DNA from: Verrucomicrobiaceae bacterium
GTDB taxonomy: Bacteria > Verrucomicrobiota > Verrucomicrobiia > Verrucomicrobiales > Verrucomicrobiaceae
DNA length: 64,000 nucleotides
Assembly (NCBI GenBank): GCA_016713245.1
Contig: JADJPM010000001.1
Span: 620,001 to 684,000 of the forward strand
Direction: 5' to 3'
The translations under genes were made by a program, and so were the position numbers. Below the pieces are notes generated by a model, which saw only the letters and a program-made list of their open reading frames with translations, was not told where the DNA came from and searched no databases. Shown in pieces: positions 8,983 through 16,562 of the stretch. How positions within the stretch are numbered: the first letter of the stretch is position 1; the number at the start of each line of letters is the position of its first letter.

Positions 8983-9891
8983 CTATCCGTCACTTCCCAT
9001 CCACCGCGCCGCGTTCTCGATCACGCGAAGCGTCTCGGCTTGCTGGAAGATGGGATAGGTTTCGTGGCCGGGGCGGAAGTAGAAGACGCGGCCTTTGCCG
9101 ACCTGCCACACGCAGCCGCTGCGGAAGTGCTCGCCCTTGTCCCACTTTTCCTCGAACACGACTTCATCCGGCGGCGGCACGTGGAAGGGCTCGCCATACA
9201 TCTCCGTGCGCGGGATGTCCCACTGCGCGGGCAGTCCGGCGGCGATGGGATGCTGCGGCAGCAGCGTGCTGACGTGCGAGGGCATGCCGTCGTTCCGATA
9301 CGCGGGAAACACGCACTGCGGCAGCGTGAGCCGCCATACCACTCCCTCGACCTTCTCGACATGCGGCGTGATATGCGACGCCCGACCGATGAGCTTGTAA
9401 TACGGCGCTTCATTCACGAACTCCCACTTCGCCGTGGCACGCTCCGCCTCCGGCACCTGCTTCAGCGCGTCTGACTTCGACCGCTCCTGCATGAGCCTCA
9501 CGAAGGGCTTCGCCCAATGCGCCGAGTGCAGCCCGATGAAGCACAACTTGCCTTCCTTCACGCGTTTCACCACCGCCTCGGCTCGTGCGTCATCCTGCTC
9601 TTTCGCGCGACGATGACTCCAAAAGATCAGCACATCGGTGGCATCCAGCGTCGCATCGCTCAGGCCTTGATCCGCCTCATCGAGCCGCACGGACTTCACG
9701 GAAAGGCCGGGAAGCTTCTCCAGATGCGCGGCGATGGTCTCGCCGAGGAATTTTTCACCATAGCCTTGTTTTTGCTCCGGCTGCTGCTCGTCCCACACGA
9801 GCGCCCGGATGGGATCGGCGGCATGGAGTGCTGGCAGCAGAGCCAGCAGGAGGGTTGCGCTTGGGAGGAGGGACTTCTTCATGAATTTCAC
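8983..9891 (-). CDS. ThuA-like secreted protein (trehalose-utilisation fold)
   Basis: The 302-residue product has a signal peptide (MKFMKKSLLPSATLLLALLPALHA). A ThuA-like domain of class I glutaminase-amidotransferase-like fold follows, with ALVWDEQQPEQK at the start, DVLIFWSHR, FIGLHSAHW and YFRPGHETYP at the end. In this phylum such proteins are common next to oxidoreductases and sugar hydrolases; their reaction is uncertain. The start overlaps the upstream stop as ATGA. It is the last gene of a three-gene minus-strand set with two acetylesterase-type genes. Confidence 0.8.
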   Translation of the reverse strand: MKFMKKSLLPSATLLLALLPALHAADPIRALVWDEQQPEQKQGYGEKFLGETIAAHLEKLPGLSVKSVRLDEADQGLSDATLDATDVLIFWSHRRAKEQDDARAEAVVKRVKEGKLCFIGLHSAHWAKPFVRLMQERSKSDALKQVPEAERATAKWEFVNEAPYYKLIGRASHITPHVEKVEGVVWRLTLPQCVFPAYRNDGMPSHVSTLLPQHPIAAGLPAQWDIPRTEMYGEPFHVPPPDEVVFEEKWDKGEHFRSGCVWQVGKGRVFYFRPGHETYPIFQQAETLRVIENAARWMGSDG

Positions 9892-12080
9892 TTGGTGGAT
9901 TCAACCTGTCTGGTGCTCTGAAACTGCTGCCAATCCGCCGCGTAAGCTGCGTTGAGGAGCCAGGAGGAGGTGGATTTGTCGCCTGGGAACTCGGCGAAGG
10001 GGGCGGTGCGGAGCTTTTGATAGCCGCCGGGCTGGGTCTGCCAGTCTTGGCCGAGGTGACCGCTTTCGAGGGCGGGCGCGAGGTGCTTCACGGGGCCTTG
10101 TCGGGCATCGGCATCGGCGGGGACGCGGGCGGTGAAGCTGTGACGAAGGAAGGAGAAGACGAGCGGCCAGGTTTTCTCGCCGGGGCCGTGGCCGGTCTTG
10201 GGCTCGACGGCGATGTTCCAGAGGGCGCGATGGTTTTTTCGCAGCGCGGGCACGACGGCGAGGTTTTCCTCTTTGGAAGGTCGCGCGAGGAAAGGATCGT
10301 CCTCGCCGAAGATGACGAGGCCGGGGACTTGCGCGGCTCCGGGCTGATAGACTTGAAACGTCGTGCCTGGGCGCATTGAAACCCAGCCCCAGACGCGATC
10401 CGGCACATATGACGTGAAAATGGCGGAGAAGCCGGTGCCGTTCGAGTGGCCGTAGAGAAAGAGCGGCGCGTGCTGCAGCTCGGGATGGTCGCTTTTTTCG
10501 CTAACATGCACCAAATGCTCGAAAAGCAGGCTTTGAGGCCAAAAGCCGCGCTGCATCGGATTCCCGGTGAACTTGACCAAGGCGAGCCCCAGCTCCTGCG
10601 CGAGCTTTCGCAGGTCGGCACGCTTGAAGAGACCTTCACCGCTGCCGTGGCCGGACATTACGACGATGCCGCGAGCGGTTTGGAGGTCCTTTGGCAGCCA
10701 AAGATCGAAGCGCACCTCCTCGTGCCTGCCTTCGCCTTTTTGCTTCACGGCCTCGCGCCACTGCGCCTCGCTCACTTTCCAGTCCCAGTTGCGGCTCACG
10801 ACCTGCTGCGGATCGGGAGTGCCCCACTTCGATTCGTCGAGCACGCCGTTCCAGCTCTTTGTGTCCTTCGTCTGCACATTCGCGCTCACCCAGCCAAGGC
10901 TGTGACATTCGGGAAGCTGCGCAAAATCACTCCATTCGGTGCCGTCGTTCGTTTGGCGAGGCTCGGTCCATTGCTTGGCGAGCCACGGCAGCACCTTCTC
11001 GGCCCATTTCGCGCCATGAACGCGCAGCCCCTCGCCGCTGAAGTGGACGCCTTGGCCATCACGCTCGCGGAGTTTGCCTTTCAGCGCATCCGAGTCGGGG
11101 CCTTCGAATGCGAGGCCATCCTTCCAAAGCGAGGCCTGCGCGGCGCGGATGTCGTCGCTGCCTTCATCGCCGGGCACATGATAACTCGCCTGCGCCACAA
11201 ACCACGGCGCGCTCCAGCCGATGTCGCGGCGTGAGTCGCGGATGATTTGCTCCAAGAACTCGCGGTAAAGCTTTCCTGACAACGTGCGCGTCGCGTCCTT
11301 CTGATTCGCATCGCTCTCGCCCTGATGCCAGAGCAGCGCGCGAAAGCCCTGCGGCCCCACGGACTTCATCCGCGTGAGAAAAGCCTCATACGCCGCGCCT
11401 TTGCTGGCCCACTGGCCGCTTGGGAGCTGCTCGACACGGCTCACCAGCGTCGGCGGATTCGGAAACGTCGCGCCTTTCGGCAACCACTCGCGCACACTCG
11501 TCGCACCAATGCCACACGCGATGATGCCCACGGGCACGTTTTCTTTTTCCACCACCGCATCGGCAAACGGCGGAATGAAACTGCCGCGCTCACCGCTCGC
11601 CCCCGGCTGCGGATCATCCGCGATGCGCCACGCCTTGCCATCGAACGACGCCACGCGCCGGGTCTTCGTCGTCTGCTTCTCCGCGCCGTGATTCGCTGAG
11701 TTCGATTGCCCCGCGATCACAAACACCTCGCCGATGCCCACATGCGCCACGCTGCCGAGCGCGAGTTGTTTTCCGCCATGCACGACCTGCACTTCCATTT
11801 TCAGCCAGCCACCTGCAGGAGCTTCGTATGAGGCGATGACCTTGCGACCCTTCACCGAGTTGACCTGCGTCCAAGGCAATTGCAGCCCGTCACTCATCAC
11901 CCGCACCTGAACTGCGGCATCGGCAGGGACATCCTCCGACAACTCGCCCGTGATGCGTAAGAGTCCTCGACCCGGACTGCTCCGCTGCACGACCTGATAA
12001 TCGAGCGGCGAGGTTATAGTCAGATCAACAGCATGTAGTGCGGAGGTTGCGACGAGGAGAAAAGCGAGAAGACGTTTCAT
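9888..12080 (-). CDS. Secreted two-domain sialate-O-acetylesterase-like / alpha-beta hydrolase fusion
   Basis: The start at 12080 begins a signal peptide (MKRLLAFLLVATSALHA). The longer frame to 12185 would translate a palindromic repeat and was rejected. In the 730-residue product, the N-terminal half is SASA-type, with GQSNS (124-128) and a WHQGESDA block near 235. The C-terminal half (about 430-680) looks like an alpha/beta hydrolase with GHSNGTG as nucleophile elbow, VIFGEDDPF for the acid and a late TGHGPGEK His. The combination suggests removal of two kinds of acyl ester from one glycan. It is coupled by ATGA to the ThuA-like gene. Confidence 0.75.
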   Translation of the reverse strand: MKRLLAFLLVATSALHAVDLTITSPLDYQVVQRSSPGRGLLRITGELSEDVPADAAVQVRVMSDGLQLPWTQVNSVKGRKVIASYEAPAGGWLKMEVQVVHGGKQLALGSVAHVGIGEVFVIAGQSNSANHGAEKQTTKTRRVASFDGKAWRIADDPQPGASGERGSFIPPFADAVVEKENVPVGIIACGIGATSVREWLPKGATFPNPPTLVSRVEQLPSGQWASKGAAYEAFLTRMKSVGPQGFRALLWHQGESDANQKDATRTLSGKLYREFLEQIIRDSRRDIGWSAPWFVAQASYHVPGDEGSDDIRAAQASLWKDGLAFEGPDSDALKGKLRERDGQGVHFSGEGLRVHGAKWAEKVLPWLAKQWTEPRQTNDGTEWSDFAQLPECHSLGWVSANVQTKDTKSWNGVLDESKWGTPDPQQVVSRNWDWKVSEAQWREAVKQKGEGRHEEVRFDLWLPKDLQTARGIVVMSGHGSGEGLFKRADLRKLAQELGLALVKFTGNPMQRGFWPQSLLFEHLVHVSEKSDHPELQHAPLFLYGHSNGTGFSAIFTSYVPDRVWGWVSMRPGTTFQVYQPGAAQVPGLVIFGEDDPFLARPSKEENLAVVPALRKNHRALWNIAVEPKTGHGPGEKTWPLVFSFLRHSFTARVPADADARQGPVKHLAPALESGHLGQDWQTQPGGYQKLRTAPFAEFPGDKSTSSWLLNAAYAADWQQFQSTRQVESTK

Positions 12081-12100
12081 CAAATTCAAAAGACAGGTTC

Positions 12101-12163
12101 GACAGGAGAATGGGGACAGAAGAATGAAATGAGGAATTATTCTCCTGTCCCCATTCTTCTGTC
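12101..12163. repeat. Palindromic intergenic repeat, GACAG family, swapped half-arms
   Basis: The left arm reads GACAGGAGAAT-GGG-GACAGAAGAAT. After 13 bp the right arm reads ATTCTCCTGTC-CCC-ATTCTTCTGTC. The two words of the left arm reappear reverse-complemented in the same order, not the reversed order expected of a hairpin. Perfect pairing would therefore be crossed (pseudoknot-like), while a nested hairpin has one wobble and one mismatch. Related copies lie at 21634-21693 and, as a half element, at 55337-55361. Confidence 0.8.
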
Positions 12164-12178
12164 GATGAAACTCACCGA

Positions 12179-13678
12179 TCACCACGCATCACTGCGGAAT
12201 GGCGAGGCAGGCAGTCCCGCGCTGTTCACGAGATTCGCCTTCGGATCGTCTTTCCAGGCGTAGCGCACCGCGACGGGTGTTTTCACTGCCGGCGAGGTGA
12301 TTATGACTTTCTCGCCGTCGATCTTCGCGGTGGCGGGATGGAAGGCTTGGTCGGCTCCGGAGAGTTCGAAGCCTTCGATCTGGCCTGCGCGGGCTTTGAG
12401 GCCCTCCGCATGCTCGAAGGTGCAAACCGCAGTCCCGTTCTTAAACTGCTGCGACTTCGGCAAAGGGCCGCTCCACGCGAGGTTTTGGCCGTAAACCTTC
12501 GCCAGCGCCCACAGGCCGAGACGGCGGCCGACTTCTTGTTTGTTTTGCGGATGAATGTCCTTCGGGTCGCCGAGATCGAGGCAGATCGCCATGCCCGTGT
12601 GCGGCACGGCGAGTGTCTTCAGCATGGATTCACGCACCTCGCACCAGCCGAGGAAGCGCTCGTTGTGGAAGTTCGGCAGTTGCACCCAAGCGAAGGGAAA
12701 ATCGCCCTGCGCCCAGTGCTCGCGCCAGTCTTTGACGAGCATCGGGAGCTGCTCGGCGTAAAACTTGCCGCCCTCGACGGTGAAGGCGTTCGACTCGCCC
12801 TGATACCAGATCGCGCCCTTGATCGCGTAACCGGCCAGCGGGGCGATTTTGCCATTGAAGAGGTTTCCAGGGGATCGTGAGCGTGGATCAAGATTGAGCG
12901 CGGGTTTCGGCGGCGCGGGCTTGTTCTCCGCCTTGGCCTTGTCGGCCAGGTTTTGCCAGCCTTCGAGCTGTCGCGCATAAAGCTCCTTCGCGCGTTCCGG
13001 CGTCCAGGTTTTCATCGACGCATCCAGCGCCGTGAAAGGCTTCGCCATCTCGGGATGCGTGCGCTGCGACTTCGGGCTGATCCAGTTTTGGATCGGCGTG
13101 CCGCCCACGGCGGACACGAGCAAACCCACCGGCTGCTTCAGCTCGCGATGCAGATGCCGGCCAAAGAAATACGCCGTGGCGCTGAAGTTCGCGAGGTTCT
13201 CCGGCGTGGTCAGCTTCCACTCGCCACGCGGCTTCACGTTGCTCTCACCCGCGCCGCCGGACGACTCCACGAACATGCGGAGCTGCGGCGCGTTCGCGGC
13301 GGCCTGCTCGTCTTTGAAGGAGCGCAGCCTGCCGACCGTCCACGCCATGTTTGACTGCCCCGAGCACAGCCACACCTCACCCGCGAGCACGTCGTGGATC
13401 GTGATCGTGTTTTTGCCCATCACCGTCATCGTGGTGCTCTCGCCGGACTTCAGCGGATCGAGCTTCACCCGCCATTCGCCCTTTTCGTCGGCCTTCGCCG
13501 ACTTCGTCTGGCCCGCGATCGAAACACTCACGTCCTCCCCCGCAGCCGCCCAGCCCCAAACCGGCACCGCCGCATCGGCCTGGAGAATCATGTGATCCGA
13601 AAACGTCGCGGGCAGCGATACATCGGCGTGCGCGGTGGCGGTGACAAGGAGGGTGAAGGCAAGGAAGGAGCGTTTCAT
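12179..13678 (-). CDS. Secreted sialate O-acetylesterase-type hydrolase
   Basis: The 499-residue protein starts with a signal peptide (MKRSFLAFTLLVTATAHADV). It shows the family pattern FSDHMILQ (26-33), an Ig-like N-terminal domain, the catalytic GQSNMAW (107-113), a second WYQGESNA block and a late CLDLGDPKDIHPQNK stretch supplying Asp and His. The family (SASA, SGNH fold) removes O-acetyl groups from sugars, including plant or algal polysaccharides. The palindromic repeat at 12101-12163 separates it from the next gene of the same operon. Confidence 0.88.
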   Translation of the reverse strand: MKRSFLAFTLLVTATAHADVSLPATFSDHMILQADAAVPVWGWAAAGEDVSVSIAGQTKSAKADEKGEWRVKLDPLKSGESTTMTVMGKNTITIHDVLAGEVWLCSGQSNMAWTVGRLRSFKDEQAAANAPQLRMFVESSGGAGESNVKPRGEWKLTTPENLANFSATAYFFGRHLHRELKQPVGLLVSAVGGTPIQNWISPKSQRTHPEMAKPFTALDASMKTWTPERAKELYARQLEGWQNLADKAKAENKPAPPKPALNLDPRSRSPGNLFNGKIAPLAGYAIKGAIWYQGESNAFTVEGGKFYAEQLPMLVKDWREHWAQGDFPFAWVQLPNFHNERFLGWCEVRESMLKTLAVPHTGMAICLDLGDPKDIHPQNKQEVGRRLGLWALAKVYGQNLAWSGPLPKSQQFKNGTAVCTFEHAEGLKARAGQIEGFELSGADQAFHPATAKIDGEKVIITSPAVKTPVAVRYAWKDDPKANLVNSAGLPASPFRSDAW

Positions 13679-13807
13679 GAGCGAGGAAGCTCATACGCAG
13701 GCAGAAGACCGAATGATTCGGCTTGTCGGGTGCTGCGCAAAGCCTCCGTTTTTCCGACAGCTCGTCCGAACCTGCCGATCTTCATTAACTCCAGCAGCCA
13801 GAGAGTC

Positions 13808-13863
13808 CCATCTGAAACTCGGGAGACAATGCCGCAGCAATCAGGGCGGATTGTGCCGGATCG
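13808..13863 (+). repeat. Direct repeat, copy 1, flanking the antitoxin-like gene
   Basis: A stretch of about 56 bp containing AATCAGGGCGGATTGTGC recurs, diverged, at 14245-14300. The core CAATCagggcgGATTG is itself a short inverted repeat. The rest of the 13679-13955 gap holds nothing I can assign. Confidence 0.6.
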
Positions 13864-13955
13864 GTGAGGTTTGAAACAGAACTTTTCGGGAAGCCCCCCC
13901 CTGCTTGCCTTACTCCTGACCACCCGCTAGCATCGGTCCGTCAATCCATCGTCCC

Positions 13956-14189
13956 ATGACCATCCAAGCCAACATCCCCGACTTCCTCATCCGTCAGGCC
14001 GCCGATGTCGCTCAGCGCGAAGGCACCAGTGTGGACTCCATCATCGCCATCGCCCTCTCTTCCCAAGTCTCCGTCTGGCAGGTCCGCGACAGCGTCGAGA
14101 AACGCGCCAGCCGGGGCAGCCTCGCCGATTTGGACGCCATCCTCGCCGCCGTGCCGGATGTGCCGCCGATGGAGGGGGATGAGAAGTGA
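13956..14189 (+). CDS. Small antitoxin-like protein (orphan)
   Basis: The 77-residue product has an N-terminal region with predicted helices (IPDFLIRQAADVAQREGTS) resembling ribbon-helix-helix or HicB-type antitoxin families. It ends with an acidic tail containing VPDVPPMEGDEK, as seen in many small PVC and cyanobacterial antitoxin-like proteins. No toxin-like frame follows: the next 360 bp are non-coding and repeat-rich. It sits between two copies of a direct repeat, which suggests a moved or decayed cassette. The function is an inference from sequence style only. Confidence 0.6.
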   Translation: MTIQANIPDFLIRQAADVAQREGTSVDSIIAIALSSQVSVWQVRDSVEKRASRGSLADLDAILAAVPDVPPMEGDEK

Positions 14190-14244
14190 AGCCAATCCTG
14201 CTGGCAGGTATAAATGGTCCCGCTGTTCATCACTGCGTGAGGCC

Positions 14245-14300
14245 CACCTGGACATCAGGAGAAAACGCTGCAGCTATCAGGGCGGATTGTGCAAGACTGG
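14245..14300 (+). repeat. Direct repeat, copy 2, flanking the antitoxin-like gene
   Basis: This is the second, diverged copy of the 56-bp repeat at 13808-13863, sharing the block ATCAGGGCGGATTGTGC. The distance between copies is about 440 bp and encloses exactly one gene. Confidence 0.6.
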
Positions 14301-14315
14301 GGGCGGGGTAAGGTG

Positions 14316-14415
14316 TTTTCGGGTAGTTCCCTCGGTGCTACACACATCGCTTGTGGACCGCGCTGCATCCTTGAAACGGAAAGCGGTATGATCCCACCGT
14401 TGCCGAAAACTACCC
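14316..14415. repeat. Imperfect inverted repeat in a non-coding gap, word-swapped
   Basis: The left word pair TTTTCGG-GTAGTT (14316-14328) and the right stretch CCGAAAACTACCC (14403-14415) are complementary in crossed rather than nested order, as in the GACAG family. The surrounding 14190-14551 gap contains no gene that I can support. Confidence 0.45.
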
Positions 14416-14551
14416 TTGAGAACTGCCTGCCCATGCGGCTAGGATGAACCACGCCAAAAACCCAACAGATTAAATGAAGGCCCAGAAGACTGCCAAGACT
14501 CCCAAGCCTCTGTATCGGTATCACCTAACCTTCGAAAACTAACTTCTCGCC

Positions 14552-15541
14552 ATGCTTTTTCGTCCCGGCGAGTTGTATAGTTCAACAGAGATTCAGACCC
14601 ATCTTCAGGTAGGGAATGCAGGCGGCATTCGAGTTAGCATTCAGGACAAATCTGTTCGCCGGATAGCCATTTTAACCGCAGTTCCGACCGCAAAAGTCGC
14701 CAGCGAGAATCCTTATCATGACCGCGTCGAAGGCAACATTCTGGTATATTCGGCAGGCGGATTGCAAGGCGACCAGTCACTCGGTGGAGTGAACAAACGA
14801 ATCGTCGAGCAGCTAGCTTCTGCATTCCCAATTTACGGATTTCGGTTGAATCAAAGCCGTCGAAAAGCTGAAGCGAAAAGATGGGAGTTCATCGGTCTCC
14901 TTCAGTTTCTTCGGGTTTACCCGGATGCTCAGGTGGATCGGAACGGTGTCCTACGAAAAGTCTGGTTGTTTGAATTTCGAATATGCTCGGGATTCACGGG
15001 AGTCTGTGCGTCCTCTGAAGCTGAAATCATGGCAAACGCTATTCGCGATTACAGCTTCGATGCGAACAACGAGGAGCGTGTTGGCGCCAGTGAGCCCGAG
15101 ATCAACATCTTGGACGTGAAGGCCAACGCCGAAGAAATAGAGCGAGCACGCGCAAAAATATTCTCACTTCAACCGCGAGACTTTGAACTCCTGGTAAAGA
15201 CAGCACTTGAGGCTTCAGGATTCTCTGATGTTGAGACGACCCGTTACACTCAAGATGGAGGTATTGACGTTAACGCTCGTGCCTCGAAATCTCATTGGCC
15301 GATTGCGGGGATGAGAGTGCAGGTTCAAGCCAAGCGGTGGTTGCACACGGTTGGAAGACGCGAGGTTGCTGAACTTCGTGGAAGTTTAGAGCCTTTCGCG
15401 TCTGGTGCAGTGGTTACTACGAGCTACTTTTCTCGTGCGGCATTATTTGAAGCGACAGCTCCGGGCCGGCAGCCAATAGTGCTTGTTGATGGTTATCACT
15501 TTGCTTCGATTGCCCGTGAGTTTGGTGTTGTTTCCGCATAG
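14552..15541 (+). CDS. Mrr-type restriction endonuclease with probable modified-DNA reader domain
   Basis: The C-terminal third of this 329-residue protein is an Mrr-like PD-(D/E)XK nuclease. It contains LQPRDFELLVKTAL (206-219), GGIDVNA with Asp239, and the QAK motif (259-261), followed by a typical VTTSYFSRAA segment. The N-terminal 150 residues contain NPYHDRVEGN, YSAGGLQGDQ and WEFIGLL. This pattern resembles SRA-like readers of ScoMcrA-type enzymes that bind modified bases, which I infer with moderate confidence. No methyltransferase is adjacent, as expected for type IV systems cutting modified foreign DNA. The base composition is more AT-rich than neighbours, suggesting transfer. Confidence 0.8.
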   Translation: MLFRPGELYSSTEIQTHLQVGNAGGIRVSIQDKSVRRIAILTAVPTAKVASENPYHDRVEGNILVYSAGGLQGDQSLGGVNKRIVEQLASAFPIYGFRLNQSRRKAEAKRWEFIGLLQFLRVYPDAQVDRNGVLRKVWLFEFRICSGFTGVCASSEAEIMANAIRDYSFDANNEERVGASEPEINILDVKANAEEIERARAKIFSLQPRDFELLVKTALEASGFSDVETTRYTQDGGIDVNARASKSHWPIAGMRVQVQAKRWLHTVGRREVAELRGSLEPFASGAVVTTSYFSRAALFEATAPGRQPIVLVDGYHFASIAREFGVVSA

Positions 15542-15831
15542 TCAGCGAAACTTCGCGCGACTTCCGTTAGTGCGCGCTGCAACTCGTCAACTGCGTCGGT
15601 GTCACAGTGATTTTGCCGTTTTAGCTGTGTAAGGACCTTTTGCGACGAAGAAATTAGATTCTCGAATTCTGACAACTCTATACGTTCGGGTCCAACACAT
15701 CGGTAACTTGCTTCTGCTGCACCTTTAACAAAATCTAGGGCAGATGTTTCGCGCGAAAAACTGTGAAAGTAATGCTCAGCGCTCGACCCTCCTGTTTGAA
15801 GAACGATGTAGATAGCAGGTGTGGTAACCAT
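15496..15831 (-). CDS. Small protein of unknown function
   Basis: This 111-residue frame runs opposite to the restriction-enzyme gene and overlaps its last 46 bp tail to tail. I do not recognise it. The second half is helical with charged heptad-like spacing (SSSQKVLTQLKRQ, VDELQRALTEVARS). There is no signal peptide or membrane segment. AT-richer composition like its neighbour supports a shared foreign origin. It could be a defence accessory, or the frame could be fortuitous. Confidence 0.5.
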   Translation of the reverse strand: MVTTPAIYIVLQTGGSSAEHYFHSFSRETSALDFVKGAAEASYRCVGPERIELSEFENLISSSQKVLTQLKRQNHCDTDAVDELQRALTEVARSFADYAETTPNSRAIEAK

Positions 15832-15863
15832 GTTCTAGCATTCCGCTTGATCGCGGCTTGTAA

Positions 15864-16190
15864 AGATCAAGCTGCCTCTCCACCAACCTCGACATCGCCG
15901 ATTTCGACTGTCGCTACCTTGTTGTGCGCAGTGCTTGGATCGAAACTGCTGAGGACCTGCTCATCAACTGGTTCCAGCCAGTCTGGAACCACGAGATGAA
16001 GGTGTGCTACGGCTTCGGCAAGCACGGCGACAGCGCGGGCACACGCAAAAATGAGCGCTCGCCGTGGGATACCATTCATCCGGGCCGTCCTTGGGCGACG
16101 ACTGCACAGAACACGCCGAACAAGCGGAGCGCCGATGACATTCTCAAAGACATCGCGGCTCATTTGGCCAAGTCATTGCCGAAGAAATAA
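15864..16190 (+). pseudogene. Remnant of Eco29kI-type (GIY-YIG) restriction endonuclease, 5' truncated
   Basis: An open stretch of 108 codons without a good start follows an in-frame stop at 15861. It carries sequence typical of the C-terminal half of Eco29kI-family enzymes: DFDCRYLVV, WFQPVWN, YGFGKHGDSAGTRKNE, SPWDTIHPGRPWA. The N-terminal half with the GIY-YIG core is absent and no cognate methyltransferase is nearby. A GTG at 15924 could allow a short product, but it would lack the catalytic core. This is best read as the relic of a lost restriction-modification system. Confidence 0.7.
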
Positions 16191-16562
16191 AGACAGTCGC
16201 CGAAGGCGAACCTGGCCAGGAGCAGGTGGCGAATCATCGACGGATTGCCCGTTTCGAAATTGAACTGCCTCATCAACTCATGCGGATTCGCCAGTCGATG
16301 TAGCCGCCGAAGCCGCACTGGACGAATCGTCCATCACCTCGCCACCGCCCCCGTCTCCAACCCCACCCGTTTGCCATCGCTCGCATGGCTCAAGGGATTC
16401 TCCGCAACGGGGTGAAGGTGCTTTCGGTTTGGTGCAGTTCGGTTTCGCGTCAGGCGGTTCGTCCAGGTAGCTCTCTAAGGCTTTGCGATGCACGGGTGCG
16501 CGGGTGGCTTACAACCAAGTCGTCGCCAGCCATGCGCCCATTTGCCGGAGAAAGTCTCGATC
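16191..16562. other. Gap without supported genes
   Basis: No frame here has convincing protein features in either strand. It separates the restriction-gene relic from the SGNH hydrolase operon and may include further decayed sequence from the lost system. Confidence 0.5.

Noticed and set aside
12081..12185. N-terminal extension of the two-domain esterase.
   Set aside because: It would translate the GACAG palindrome; a proper signal peptide starts at 12080.
15924..16190. A complete 88-residue gene starting at GTG 15924.
   Set aside because: The homologous pattern begins upstream of that GTG, so it is a truncated remnant and not a short intact protein.
16191..16562. Possible short genes after the Eco29kI relic.
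   Set aside because: Frames are short, lack motifs and start context, and conflict with each other.
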